Shown here: positions 45,570-56,755 of the stretch, piece by piece
Numbering within the stretch: position 1 is the stretch's first letter
Layout of the letters: each line of letters opens with the position of its first letter
From: Kondoa malvinella
Taxonomy: Eukaryota; Basidiomycota; Agaricostilbomycetes; Agaricostilbales; Kondoaceae
DNA: 64,000 nt
Assembly (NCBI GenBank): GCA_039545315.1
Contig: BCIM01000004.1
Span: forward strand, 124,001 to 188,000
Direction of reading: 5' to 3'
Translations under genes and position numbers: made by a program
Notes under the pieces: model-generated
What the model was told of the DNA's origin: nothing
Databases searched by the model: none
The model's input: the letters and a program-made list of their open reading frames with translations, nothing else

Positions 45570-45605
45570 AGCTTAATAAGCCTCCGGAGAGGCTTAAGTT
45601 AAGCT
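45570..45605. repeat. imperfect inverted repeat (hairpin)
   Basis: AGCTTAATAAGCCTC (45570-45584), a CGGA loop, then GAGGCTTAAGTTAAGCT (45589-45605). The arms pair perfectly over 7 bp beside the loop and nearly fully beyond, with a 2-nt bulge. It lies about 130 bp upstream of the start codon at 45733. Confidence 0.7.
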
Positions 45606-45732
45606 TATCCGCCGCTCTTGAGGCCGCATATGGCGGGCGATCACTTTTTTTATTATGCTATGACATACTTGACACATTGTTGAGCTTTGCCTTCCTTGGA
45701 GCGTGCCCCATGGACAAAGGTCCCCAGCATTG

Positions 45733-47045
45733 ATGACCGAGCAAAATCAAGTACCTTACTATGGCACTTTTGTCGGCGAACAAGCGTACTATGTCGACCC
45801 GCCCTACACCGAGCAAGCGACTGAGCACTACCAAGACTACGAGCAAGGTACTCTGGTGTACTCTTCAGCGACTGGGGCCGCGTCAACTTCTGCCAGGCAA
45901 TCACGTCGCGAAATTAAACAGCGTCATGAAGGACCAATAGAAAGGGATCGCTCTTTGCAGCTGCAGCAATATGGGTCGCATGCATCAGGCCGACCATACG
46001 CCAAGTCAGGCTATCGACCTTCTCCTCTCGGTCAACCTGACAGTCAATTTGACAGTCTACCCATTGAAATCCCTCGGCATATATCAAACAGCTTTCCTCA
46101 TTATTACCAAGATTTCCTCTCACAGCAAGCAGACGATTCTTTCCAAACTCCTCTCTCCATATTCGACGAAGATTTGGCTCCTTCGAGAAGTCTTCTACCT
46201 TGGGATCCGCCGCAGCTCATACCAATAGCAACATCAAATGGACCGGCGTCCAGTAGGCTGATACAGTATATCAAGGCGATCACTGGGGCGATGCATGGGT
46301 CAATTGAGGAATTGGAAAATGTTTGCGCCGAACACCATACGGATGATAGCAAGATCAAAATGGTCTTGACCGATCCAGAGACCGGTGTCGTGAAAGAGCA
46401 TGGTAAGTCTCTTCTTTCCAAGTCGTATACGTGACCTGAGCACGAACAACATCTCTAGAAATACTCGCGACCTTCTTCCCTGGACTCATGTTCATGCAGC
46501 GGTCGACCGGCGCTCGCGCTCATGAGCTGACTTTCGAAGGAACCCTAGAAGAAACGCAATTCGTCTTCCCAATCTCGAACAGCAGATGGCTCCCAGCAGA
46601 ACAATTTCAAGTCTTCTGCCCCAAAGTCGTGCACACGACGCATTTCCTGAATGGGACATCTTGCGCCATAACAGCTACAGCTCGCTACAAGTTTCGCTAC
46701 GTCCCTTTATCTCATGACCCCCACAGCGATCCCTCGTTCGTACTCAAAGTTGCATACCACGAGATGATCTACACGGATTACAAGATCTTCATCCGACCTG
46801 GCATCACTCAGGTTGAACGTCCTGTAGAACGTCCTCGCAAATTTACAAGAACATCTTATACTCCAACTACTACAACCAGACAACAAAGCGCATCTAGTCA
46901 GCCAGAAGTTATGGTAGGGAGATTTGGGTTGGCTCCAGCTATTGAGAATTACATCGAGGTGAGTGATCAGCCAAATTCTGCCTAAATTGGAAGCTGATGG
47001 ACGCTCTTCTAGGTCGCCGAGATGCTGCATGTAAGCGACGTGTAA
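45733..47045 (+). CDS. hypothetical protein
   Basis: Not recognised. A first exon of about 225 residues from MTEQNQVPYYGTFVGEQAYY is Tyr/Gln-rich and probably disordered, passing into PIEIPRHISNSFPHYYQDFL and IQYIKAITGAMHGSIEELEN. After one intron, a compact region rich in beta-strand patterns follows: EILATFFPGLMFMQRSTGAR, HELTFEGTLEETQFVFPISN, WLPAEQFQVFCPKVVHTTHF, ATARYKFRYVPLSHD, VLKVAYHEMIYTDYKIFIRP. A Thr/Arg-rich linker and a short last exon (VAEMLHVSDV) end at 47045. The predicted length is about 400 residues, with no signal peptide or membrane helix. A lineage-specific regulatory protein is possible, without evidence. Confidence 0.72.
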
Positions 47046-47392
47046 AGCATGATACCCTCTTGTGCCGCGCCTCGGTACGTGTATGGTGGGTTTGGGGAGT
47101 TAAGGATCACCCGAGGGCTGTGAGACGATCATCAGTTGGTAATAGCATGGTGTGAGACATGACCGATGGCAGGTTCGCGCTAGATCAAGCTACTAGAGGT
47201 TCGCATCTGGTGTCACCATATCTGAATCGGCTGACACTCTTCTTAGGGGAGAAAGGAAGGAAGAAGCAACATAGCTGCACAAATCTAGCGCTAGGCTTGG
47301 TCGAGACTAGTGGTCAAACTGCATGGCGAGCAAAGGCAGCCGAGAATGAAAAGACATTGTACATTGATATCACGCACATCATGGCTGAGAGC
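47046..47392. other. convergent intergenic region
   Basis: This 347-bp gap between two convergent stops should hold both 3' ends. No gene or clear hairpin was seen. Confidence 0.4.
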
Positions 47393-49607
47393 CTACACTT
47401 TCCACGTCCCTCTTCGCTTCACCAATACCTGCCTACTAAGCGCGAAACACAGCACACCGATCAAGAGCGTCACGCCGGACCAAGTCGAAGCGAGCGCCCA
47501 GCGATAGTCATCTCCCAGGATATAGCCCACGACAGGATTGCCTATTTCGGTGTGAGATGGCAACAAATGTGCTGAAGCAAGAACATACCGATAAGCGCAC
47601 CAATACCCGAAGCAAAGAATCTGTTGTCGTGACTAAGCCAGATTGTAAAGAAAGGCAACACGACGCACGTTAGGCCTAAGCGAACACCAGTCTCTGATAC
47701 ATTGTTCGCGTACGCCGCTGACGACCCAGGAATCATAGCTAGCCGGGTCATAAGATCGAAAAGCCATTCAATCGCTTTCGCACTCACAGACATAAGAGCC
47801 GCTTGTGAACCCGTAGAAGACCGCAAAGCAGACGATTCCGGCCGCGTTATTGCATGCCAATAGAACCCATACTAGCATAGCTGATAAAGCGAGCAGAGGT
47901 ACCATCAGATTCAGAATACCAAATTTGTCACTTCAACAAGAATCAGCCAAATAAATAAATGGTGACACAGAAGGCTCACGCTGCAAAGTTGGGAAAGATT
48001 CGACCAAAGAATGATGCTCCGTTGAGTATGGCGAGAGTGTAGAAGCTGAGCTGATTGGAAAGACCTTGCTGACGAGAGTAGACTTGAAGGTCTGCAAAGA
48101 TTCGGTTAGCACATGAATGCATACTGAATGAGCGACGAACAAAAGAAGGGGTAGAAGCTGGAATAGAGATCAGAGACGGCACCAGTCCTTGATTTGAAGA
48201 CTCACAGACCGACGTTGCCCCAGAAGGCACCTGCAAGCACTAGAAGGAATCCGCCGTCGCAAAACAGCGCTCTGTAAGTGATCTTCTTGGGCGAGCCAGC
48301 TGATCTCTTGCGACCAGGTATCCTCGTCCGCATCAGTACATTCGCCAAAGCCAGACAGCCCTTCTCAAGTCATCAGCCTTCTTCATTGGCCTGTATAAAT
48401 CGCTCACCATAACAACGAAGGCAGAGACTCGTACGCCCCAGGCAAAGCCAAGGCTGCCATTGAACATGTTGTTGAGCATGATCGGAAATCTAGATGGTCG
48501 TGCTCAACTTTCATCGCTGCCGAGTAGATCTGTTTGCTCACATGATGCCGCCAATGGAAGAGCCTGCGTTCCTGATCAGCTACTGAGCAGGAAAGGAGAC
48601 GATCAAGCTGACCAGCAACGACAAAGCCAGTCGCTCTGCTGGGAATAAGCACGACATTGCTCGAAATGGTGTTTACTCACAAAGCACGCCTCCGCTTGAA
48701 CCAGTGGCTGACCACTCCAATAGAAGGTAACAGCAGCAGTCCAAGTGACAGCCCTATACCGAGTCCTTGCGCCAGAAACACCTGGATCGATCTCGAGCTT
48801 ATGGCAGCGCGAGGAAAGATAGAGCTTACACTGTAGTAGTCCTCGGCAAGGGAGAGCACTACAAATCATATTAGATGGAAGGGCGTTGAATAAGTCGGCA
48901 ACAAACTCATGAGACTAGGATACAGGAGCTCAGTGATTGAGTATGGGCCACGCAACGGACTCACCAAATCGTATAAAGCACTGAGCCAGTCAACACGAGA
49001 GGCCGAAAGTAGCCAGCGTCAAAGAGCGGTCCGCTATAGCCCGATTGAATTAGCAAGTACTCCTTACTGTACACGCACGACGGACCTGAGCATGCCAACA
49101 GAAAACATCAAGAAGGTCTAAGAATGACCGTGAGCACGGATCAATACACGATTAAGGTGAGTTCACCTGTACTGAAGCTCGAGTCAGTTATGCATCACAA
49201 GAGATGATAGGACGCACGACTGCCTATCCAGGAGATGTCTGCAGCTGTCTTGTTAGGCAGATACGCTGCTTCGCCAGTGTAGAACGCTTCAAGTGTCGAT
49301 CAATGAATGCTCTACAGCTGTACAATATGGACGCACCTTGATAAACGCCAAAAGCATTGACATAACCTAGAATCCCATTCAATTTCAGTAGCGACGGATG
49401 GCAGAGAACAATTGAGGCCGTACCAAATGTAACGAGTAAGACCAAGCTGCTTCCAGCGACACAAGACCAAGCGCGTAAGCCTCCATCAGGCGGATCATTA
49501 GTTATTGCAGGCTTCTCTTGCACGCCTTCTTCCTGTTTCTCTATCGGCAACTCTGATTTCGACACAGCTTCGTCGCGAGGCGCATCTCCAGTGACAGATG
49601 CTTGCAT
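47393..49607 (-). CDS. MFS monocarboxylate-transporter-like permease (MCT/MCH type)
   Basis: Twelve-helix transporter of the monocarboxylate porter family. A Glu/Lys-rich cytosolic N-terminus ends in the family signature DPPDGGLRAWSCVAGSSLVL, followed by GILGYVNAFGVYQ. Further blocks are AQGLGIGLSLGLLLLPSIGV, SHWFKRRRALC (the loop after helix 4-5), IVASGSSIGGIMFPIMLN, RTRIPGRKRS in the central loop, QLSFYTLAILNGASFFGRIF and GTRxG-like NVSETGVRLG. The last exon gives GNPVVGYILGDDYRW and a basic tail, ending at TAG 47393. Ten or so introns are present. Fungal MCH proteins transport steroids, riboflavin or carboxylates; the substrate here is unknown. The start ATG at 49605-49607 was chosen as the first ATG before the conserved motif. 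Confidence 0.89.
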
Positions 49608-49905
49608 AGCTGCATGATAAGGCAGGTTCAGAGCCCACAATATGGGAGATTGAGTTGCTGAACTGTTTGTCCGTAAACTTGGCGGGGGAAAGATCGGCCG
49701 TTCCAGAAACACGGCATAGACTGGCCGAAAGAGGTTCACTGCGTCGGACTGCTTCGAGAAGGGAAGCACTGATTGATGGACGTGTTTGCATTGCATCGAA
49801 AGCTCAATCCCAGCTGCAGCAGACGCTGATATCCAATTTCGCTAAGGCTCAAGTGCTATCGCCGCTTCTGAACTACTTCCTTGTCCACCTGTTTGAGCCC
49901 TGTAT

Positions 49906-51120
49906 CAGACCCATGAAAGCCCGTCAAGGATAAGCTGACTCTTTTTGGCACTGTTGGCTTCCTTCTCAACTCTCGCAGCTGCCATCGAAGCACAGCAGCG
50001 CTTGTGCTCAGCCTTCCAATACATCCGCTGACACTCTGAAGAGGGGATTAACGAATACGGTTGATCTGGTAGAGTATGTGTACCAGAAGAGCAATCTGTC
50101 TCACATTATCAGACCTTGTCCTGTCCAGGCGGGAAAGAAAAGCTTACAATTGACAGAGCGACATTTAGCGCACTGCTTTACTTGCACCCAGATGTCTGGT
50201 CGGGCTTGACAAACAACGCAAGTCAAATCTGGTCGATGAGGGCGCATTTCGACTAGAAGGTTGGGAAAGTCGGTGCTGCCATTGTTCCTGCCCAGGACAG
50301 TCAGCGTTTGATACCGCAATCACAGTTTCCTGCGTACGAGAGAAAAAGCAGATCCCAAGTCCCTTTGAAGAGCCTGGGTAAAAAATCCTTGTTATGCAAC
50401 TTATGTATCCAGATTAGCATGAACAACAGCACAGCGATTGCAAATCACCTGAGCGTTTCTCCAGACCATGTAGGACGGAGCGTCTGGTCCATCCTCGTAA
50501 ATGTCGACATCCGCCGCGTACGCCGACTGAAATACTAGAATACCAGATTTGAGTTTCATAATGCAACCGACCGTTGGGCCGTGCGTTCCAGAGACGCGGT
50601 TGGTGCAATATTTGCCATCATGCATGCTTCATCGAAGAAATCAGCAAGGTTGAAAGAGCAGTTGCGCTGGACTTACTGTTCGCTCAGAATTTCTTCAGTT
50701 GCTTTTGGCCCTCCGCCTGGATAGTCCATTTTGGCTTGCTCAATGAGCTCTCTAATCTTCTTGTCGTTCTCGGCCGTCCAGCTGACTCCCACGGAGGATC
50801 CATCCTTGCCTTTAGGAAAGTGGACGAACTGGATTTTTGCGCTTCAGTATTGTCAGCGCCATGGCCTACGGACTCACAGCCGAAGCATGATGGGAGGATG
50901 CACGAGGAATTGCTTCGCAGTGCAACGGCTCGGCATTTTCAAACTTGGTCTTCAGAATGGAAAACACCTTTTGCGGCGAAGTCTTTGTGTCATAGATGGT
51001 TGACGCGCCAAAGTGGTCAGCCATACCAGGGATTTCGTTCACCATCTTCTGAAGTGACTCGTCGTGCAGGAAGCAGGAAAAGAAAAGGCGAATCTGCATT
51101 ATATAGCTGCGGTAATTCAT
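49906..51120 (-). CDS. MYND-type zinc-finger protein
   Basis: Predicted protein with a C-terminal MYND finger. The N-terminal part reads MNYRSYIMQIRLFFSCFLHD, KMVNEIPGMADHFGASTIYD, FQFVHFPKGKDGSSVGVSW and VFQSAYAADVDIYEDGPDAP. The finger is assembled over three exons: CVVC..VKQCAKCRSVN, a 12-nt microexon (50084-50095) supplying YCSS, then ECQRMYWKAEHKRCC. The complete C-X2-C..C-X2-C..C-X3-C..H-X3-C set appears only if the microexon is included. It ends LILDGLSWV at 49906. MYND domains usually mediate protein contacts in transcription or signalling complexes. The upstream domain is not recognised; related multi-exon MYND proteins are numerous in basidiomycetes. Confidence 0.82.
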
Positions 51121-51623
51121 TGCAGAACGTATTGTTGGAAGACGGTGGAAGGTTCGTGGCGAGGCACACAGTGGATTGCGCAGAAGCGACACGCATACAA
51201 TCTATCTCAGAGCGTGTCATAGTGAGCCGTGCAGGCTGAAGACAGGCTGCAGTGCAAATGAGAAGCGGACGCGAAGTCCGCAGAAAGGAATTTGCAGTGG
51301 GAGGTTAGAGAGAAGGACGCACACATGTATACAGAAGGGAGAACACGAGCTGTGACTGGGAACACAATAGTAGGCAGAGCAGCCTTCGAATCCCAGATCA
51401 ATTCCGTGTAAACCGCTGCGGTCAAGTGCGAGAGCTGTACGAATCAATTGACAGCAGGTCACGAGACAACAGGCAGCAGCAATACAGAGATTCACAAATG
51501 TTGGAAGCATCGCCCTTGCTCTCCAACCCGTTTCGAATGTTTTCCTGAAGCGACGACTCCGTCGAGGCTGGCCTATATACCTCTGAACGATCTCATACCC
51601 ATCCAGCTTACGATATCATCACT
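51121..51623. promoter_or_regulatory. divergent promoter region
   Basis: A 503-bp gap between the MYND gene and the BRL1/BRR6 gene. Short frames occur on both strands without motifs. No elements were assigned. Confidence 0.35.
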
Positions 51624-52896
51624 ATGGACGTCAGCATGGATCTTGACATGCCGGAGACGCGACCTGCCAAACGTGAATTTCTTGCACAACGCATCTCGAG
51701 GCTGTCTGACAGCTTGGTCCATAGGCCAGCACATAGAAGATGTAGACATGATTGGATCAACACCAGAGAAAGCCAGCTTCGGCATGGACGTCGATACACC
51801 ACCCAAGCAAAAACCTCGCTCTGTCATCACTCCAGCTGTGCCTACGAAAGCCCCTCTGACACGCGAAGAACCAATGCTTGCCATTGAAGGCTCTGCAGCA
51901 GATTCAACAGACTCGGCAGCAAGCTTTCGAACCGCTGATCAAGGCAGTCTCATGTCGATGGGTAGCTGGTCTAGCTTGGTGTCTAACGCATCAAGTCATC
52001 TTGGTATGAGTTCCAAGAAACGAGGGAAGCAGAAAGCCAAGATAGAGGATTCATCGGAAGAGCTGGTCCATAAACCTGCTGCTGTAAGTCTGTTCCTTGT
52101 CCTTGGGCCAGCGCTGATTTCGAGCAGAACAAGACTTCATACACACAAAACAACTACTACCCCCCTTCATCGCCTATACCAAGTACATGGCAGCATTCCG
52201 ACTTTCCCTCAGCTCTCTTGACCTACCTACAAGTCTTTTTCAAATTCTCCCTCCTCTCACTCGGCCTTTACCTACTCTTTTTATTCATCTACACAGTCTT
52301 ACTAGACGTAGCTGAGAAGGTTGACGCAACAACGCACGAACTTCGAGCTGAAATCTATCATTGCGCCGAATCATTCGCGGCGAACAATTGCCTTGGCTTT
52401 AGGGATGTTGGTAGAGTCGCACCGGCATTGTGGGGTATGTGTAGCGAATGGGAGAATTGTATGAATAGAGACCCGAGGAAAGTGGGTGGGAAAGCTAGAT
52501 TGGGAGCGGAAACTATTGCGGAAATCGTGAATGGCTTTGTGGATGTCATCAGCTGGAAGACCATGGTTTGTCTACCAGCCTATCTGCTTGATGTCGAGCT
52601 GAATTCCGGCAAAACAGGTCTTCATTCTCGCAGCTGTAGCGACAGTAGTCTACGTTACAAATTCAGCAATCACTTCATACAAGCACCACAACATGCCTCT
52701 TTATGCACATCAATGGCCGCAAGAAAGGGAAATACACGCCATGCCGCACATCCATCAACGCTTGTCGAGTTCTGGTTTGAGCGCGGTGAAGAATCATCAG
52801 TTCAACCCGGATTTGAGCAAAGAGAGTATGGAAGTGAATAATCATTTGGCGCATGAGCAGAAGGGAAAGTCGAGCAAGAAAGGCTGGCTGTATTAG
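51624..52896 (+). CDS. Brl1/Brr6 nuclear-envelope membrane protein
   Basis: Integral nuclear-envelope protein of the Brr6/Brl1 family, needed for nuclear pore complex insertion and lipid homeostasis at the inner/outer membrane junction. A disordered N-terminus (MDVSMDLDMPETRPAKR, then HIEDVDMIGSTPEK after a 52-nt intron) leads to TYLQVFFKFSLLSLGLYLLF (helix 1). The lumenal di-Cys domain reads IYHCAESFAANNCLGF, WGMCSEWENCMNRDP and ETIAEIVNGFVDVISWKTM with four Cys. Helix 2 is VFILAAVATVVYVTNSAI, and a polar C-terminus ends SSKKGWLY. The Cys-X8-Cys..Cys-X5-Cys spacing and NRDP are diagnostic. Some fungi have two paralogues, and I cannot decide between BRL1 and BRR6. Confidence 0.9.
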
Positions 52897-53240
52897 GATT
52901 GATTCAGAGGTTCGTCAGATGGATCTGTTATGCTCGGTCACTGGCTCATCCGGCTTTTCTGCGAACAGCATACATAGCATTCGCATCATTGCATTACACT
53001 GCCTTCCCCTGCTCTACACGAGAACATGCTGCACTGTTGTCTCGCTGGTCCATTCGTCTGCCTGCAAACGTCGGCGAGACGCCAGATGAGGAGCATCTCC
53101 ATTGCATGAACTTTGTACAGGAAGCTGTACTGATCAGCTCTGTTAGGCTGTATACTCTTTCTGAGTGGTATCACGATAGGGACGGGATACCTTCTTTCGC
53201 TGTCATATGACGCCCTTTCGCTGGCAACAGCGATTGTACC
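52897..53240. other. intergenic region between BRL1/BRR6-like and IMPase genes
   Basis: A 344-bp gap on the same strand containing the BRL1/BRR6-like 3' end and the promoter of the first gene of the quinate-type cluster. No exon was seen. Confidence 0.4.
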
Positions 53241-54738
53241 ATGTCCGTTGACCTGCTTGAGGCGCATACATTCCTAGCAGACCTCCTGCATCGCGCTGGC
53301 TTCTACTTGATTGAACAAGCTCAAGCGCGTACACAAAATACCGCGCAGCTGCTAAACATACAAGTCAAATCCAGCAACAGCGCAGATTTGGTTACGAAGG
53401 CTCGTCTCTGCTACAATCTGGGGCGTGCAAGGGACTGATAGGCTGTAAAGGCAGACACGGATGTAGAACAAATGATTACAAGTTCCATCTTTGAGAAATA
53501 CCCTACGCATCAGATTGTCGGCGAAGAGAGCTACTCTGCTTCTGGAGACAAGAGATACTTGGTAGAAGATGATAGGCCGTGCTGGATCGTCGATCCCAGT
53601 GAGTTCTGCTGCTGTACATGCTGTAATCTTCTGACAAGAAGTATAGTCGATGGAACGGTCAACTGGACGCAGTAGGCTGCTCTAGCTTGGCTTTGATATA
53701 GCTGATACCATTGACAGTCTGTTTCCGAATTGGTGTATAGTAGGTGCTTGACACTGTTTCTTTGAGGGTCTGACCTTTCGACAGTCAGCAGCACTATGCA
53801 TCAAGTACGCTTCTTGGCCCTTGGCTTCGCTGGCAAATCCTGACAGTTTACTAGAGGACAACCAGTAATGGGTTGCATTCTCGCTCCCTGTCTGGGCGGC
53901 ATCGCACCAAACGCTGGAATGACACTCTTCTCCGCCATTGAAGGTCAAGGATCCTACCTCACCATCATCGAATCCACGCACACGCATACCTCCTTCTCAT
54001 GGCCACCTACATCCAACTCGACTAAATTACCTTATGTCTCACCGCCGGCACCTTTCCCTGCTGATGCGCCTGCTGGATGTTTGTTTGCTGCTGAATGGGG
54101 TAAACAGAGACAAGATGATCCTAATGGGAAATTAGCGAGGAAGGTTAGGAGCTTTTGGAACATGGCGAGTCAGTATGGGTCGAGAGGCGGGAAAGGCGGT
54201 CAGTTCTTGACCGAGCGAGCGGAGTCAACACAAGACTGATTTCCGGCACAGGTATGGTGCATGGTATTAGAAGTCTAGGATCTGCTGCGCTGGACGTTGC
54301 ATACGTAGCTACCGGAGCGGTAGGTCAGACCTTGTATTGCTCTAGTTCTTAGTTCAAATTATGCAGATTGATATATTCTGGGAAGGAGGATGCTGGTAAG
54401 CCTGAAAACATCTGCTGACAGGCGCACTAACCATATTGCCAGGGAATGGGATGTCGCTGCAGGTCGGTTTTCGCTTACTCTTTTTTGCCTACTCGCGCTC
54501 ATCTATACCAGGCATGATCATCCTCTCAGAAGCAGGCGGAGTGACCTTCTCAGCAAATCCACCAGATGATCTAGAAGCACCACTACCACTGGCAGGACTA
54601 GGCTCGAGGCTGTATCTGTGTCTGAGAGGGTGTCAAGGTGATGAAGGAGGCACAGCTCGACAGGCGCAAGAAAGAGTTGCGAAGGAGGTCTGGAAGCGGG
54701 TTGAGCGGATTGATTATGAAAGGCCTGGTGCTGCTTGA
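53241..54738 (+). CDS. inositol-monophosphatase-family protein, QutG-like
   Basis: Mg2+-dependent sugar-phosphatase-fold protein. Conserved pieces after removing about eight introns: DLVTK..DTDVEQMITSSIFE, the metal-binding Glu in QIVGEESYSASG, the motif WIVDPIDGTVNWTHLFPNW (DPIDGT), TRGQPVMGCILAPCL, GMVHGIRSLGSAALDVAYVA and the second metal motif DIFWEGGCWEWDVAAGMIIL followed by SEAGG. These match inositol monophosphatase and the qutG/qa-x gene of Aspergillus and Neurospora quinate clusters, whose exact reaction is unsettled. It lies 246 bp upstream of the quinate/shikimate dehydrogenase gene on the same strand, which supports the QutG reading. Intron 1 fits best as GC-AG (after LVTK), with a GT-AG alternative 4 nt away. 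Confidence 0.9.
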
Positions 54739-54983
54739 GGGCTTTGTGCATTCATTTGCTTGCTCGCCTGTTCACCTGGGCTACTTCTCTTACCCCTGCA
54801 GATCTCACGCGATAAGGCAGCTTGTATCGAACAGTAGGCAGCTCCCAGCGGCAGTCCTTTCGGTCGTACCCCGCATAAAGGCAGCGGAAAATCGTCGGAA
54901 GAGCGTTTGCCCGCCTTTCTTCGCGCTGAGGAAGCCAAGTCCTTGATCAAGCAAAACTCTACACAGCCCAATACATCGCAACA

Positions 54984-56755
54984 ATGGAGAACAGACCGAA
55001 ATTCTATCTTTTTGGCTATCCGGTGGGTACAGCATCGAATTAAACGCGAAAGCCAGCTGATCTGTCTGTTAGATCTCGCACTCGAGCGCTCCTGCTTTGC
55101 ACAACTTTATCTTTGAGAATTGCGGGCGAGTCTCTGTGCCAGCAGCGGGCATACAAGCTGATATAGCTGATACAGTCTCCCGAAGCATCGATACGAGCTG
55201 GAGGATGCAGTACGTCGAGTTGCCCACTCTACTTTGTGCTCGGAGCTCATGTGATTGATAGAAATCTATCCCTGGTTCACGGTTCCTTGACCTGGTGAGG
55301 CGTGATGACTTTGGCGGGGCCGCCGTGACCATGCCAAAGTAATTTGAACTCTCAAATATGCGCGACATATGCTGATAGACCCTGCGTACTAGCAAAGTAG
55401 AGGTGAGAACAGGATGCTGTTTCAGCTCTTATGCTGGCTAACGGATCATGATCAGGTGCTCAAATATCTAGACAAGCTAGCTGCTCCTTCCAAGTCTATC
55501 GGATCTTGCAATACTGTCTATCTCGAGTTCCCAGAGGGTAGTGACAAGCCTATTTTGGTGGGAACGTAAGTCTCTTACAACCGAACAATGATCAATTCTG
55601 ATCGCTTCTTGCAGCAATACCGACTACCTGGGCGTCAGAAATTCCCTCATCAGATCCATTGCTTCAGAGAACCCGAGGTATAACGACCTCATCGCAGACA
55701 ACACCAAGCCCGCGTTCGGACCTAATGATCCAGCATACTCTTTCATTATCGGTGGTGGCGGAACGACACTCGCCAGTGTCTTTGCGCTCGTCTCGCTGGG
55801 CGTGCAGACCATTTTCTTGCTCAACAGAGATGAATCCGAAACGGCAGCAGTCATAAAGCACTACGGCCAACACAAGATCATTCACTTGACTACACTCGAA
55901 CAAGCAAAAGAGGAAACCGCCAGGGTGACCAAGGCTGGCGCAAGATTGCGTATTGGTGTCGGCGCTATTCCAGCTATTGATCCCGTCACCGAGCAAGAAA
56001 AGATGGTATACTCGATTGCAAAGTTTCTCTTGGAATTGGCCGACAAAGCACAACCGAATGATGACTTCAAGCACAGACATTTCCTCGAGATGTGCTACAA
56101 GGTGACTAGCTCCTGTCTTTAACATGTAACGTTGGCTAACGGTGATATAGCCTCGATGGACACCAATGATGCAGAACGCCAAAGACAGGCACTGGAAGGT
56201 CATTTCTGGCATTGAAGCGATGATAGAACAGGGTCTGGCACAGCAGTATCGTTTGTCCCGTATGTATACGCGCAAGACAGCGATCTGATATGTTGTGACA
56301 GTATGGCAAGGCAAGGCGGACCTTGGAAAGGTTGAAGACCTAGTCAGAGAATTTATTAGGGACAGAGAAGCAGCCGCAGCAGTCAGTTAGGCCTCTCGCT
56401 TTTGATCTCAGCTGATTGATCCTGCTTGAACAGGAGAAAGATTCTAGCTCTGCCAAAACGACAGTCACTCGACTATCGAAGGTCGACCCGAACGGCTTTC
56501 TAGGCAAGACAAGGGACGACTCGACGTTCCTCTTTATGCACAGTGTGAACCACAACCTCTTTGGTCGCCGAGCTGGTCCCAAAGCGTAAGGTATTGCCAC
56601 TGAGCTGCGCATCCATGCTGAACGCGGAGTCCAGATACTCAAACTCGACGCTGGAAGACTTGGAAGAGGAAATGACAGCCTTCGGGAAAGATCTGGGCGT
56701 CAAAGTGTCCGTCCGCTTTTCTTTGCCAGATGCAATCGTTGATTACTTTGGCTAG
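54984..56755 (+). CDS. quinate/shikimate dehydrogenase-family protein, QutB-like
   Basis: NAD(P)-dependent dehydrogenase expected to oxidise quinate to 3-dehydroquinate (or shikimate to dehydroshikimate). The first exon MENRPKFYLFGYP splices to ISHSSAPALHNFIFENCG, the substrate-binding SxS loop. DDFGGAAVTMP is the catalytic Lys region, SIGSCNTVYLE the Asn-Thr motif, and GTNTDYLGVRNSL the catalytic Asp motif. SFIIGGGGTTLASVFALVSL is the Rossmann loop, followed by IFLLNRDE. The C-terminal helix GIEAMIEQGLAQQYRLSLWQ would normally end the family. Here about 90 more residues follow (KDSSSAKTTVTRLSKVDP, FLFMHSVNHNLFGRR, LEDLEEEMTAFGKDLG), reached through GT-AG introns, the last giving the stop at 56755. 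About ten introns. The neighbouring repressor, activator and permease support a quinate role. Confidence 0.9.

Larger units (their letters stand above)
44406..45732. other. 1.3-kb stretch with only weak coding candidates
   Basis: No gene is clear here. Two weak minus-strand candidates (44540-45085 and 45195-45413) are listed separately. The right part carries an inverted repeat at 45570-45605 and ends in the promoter of the gene at 45733. Confidence 0.4.
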
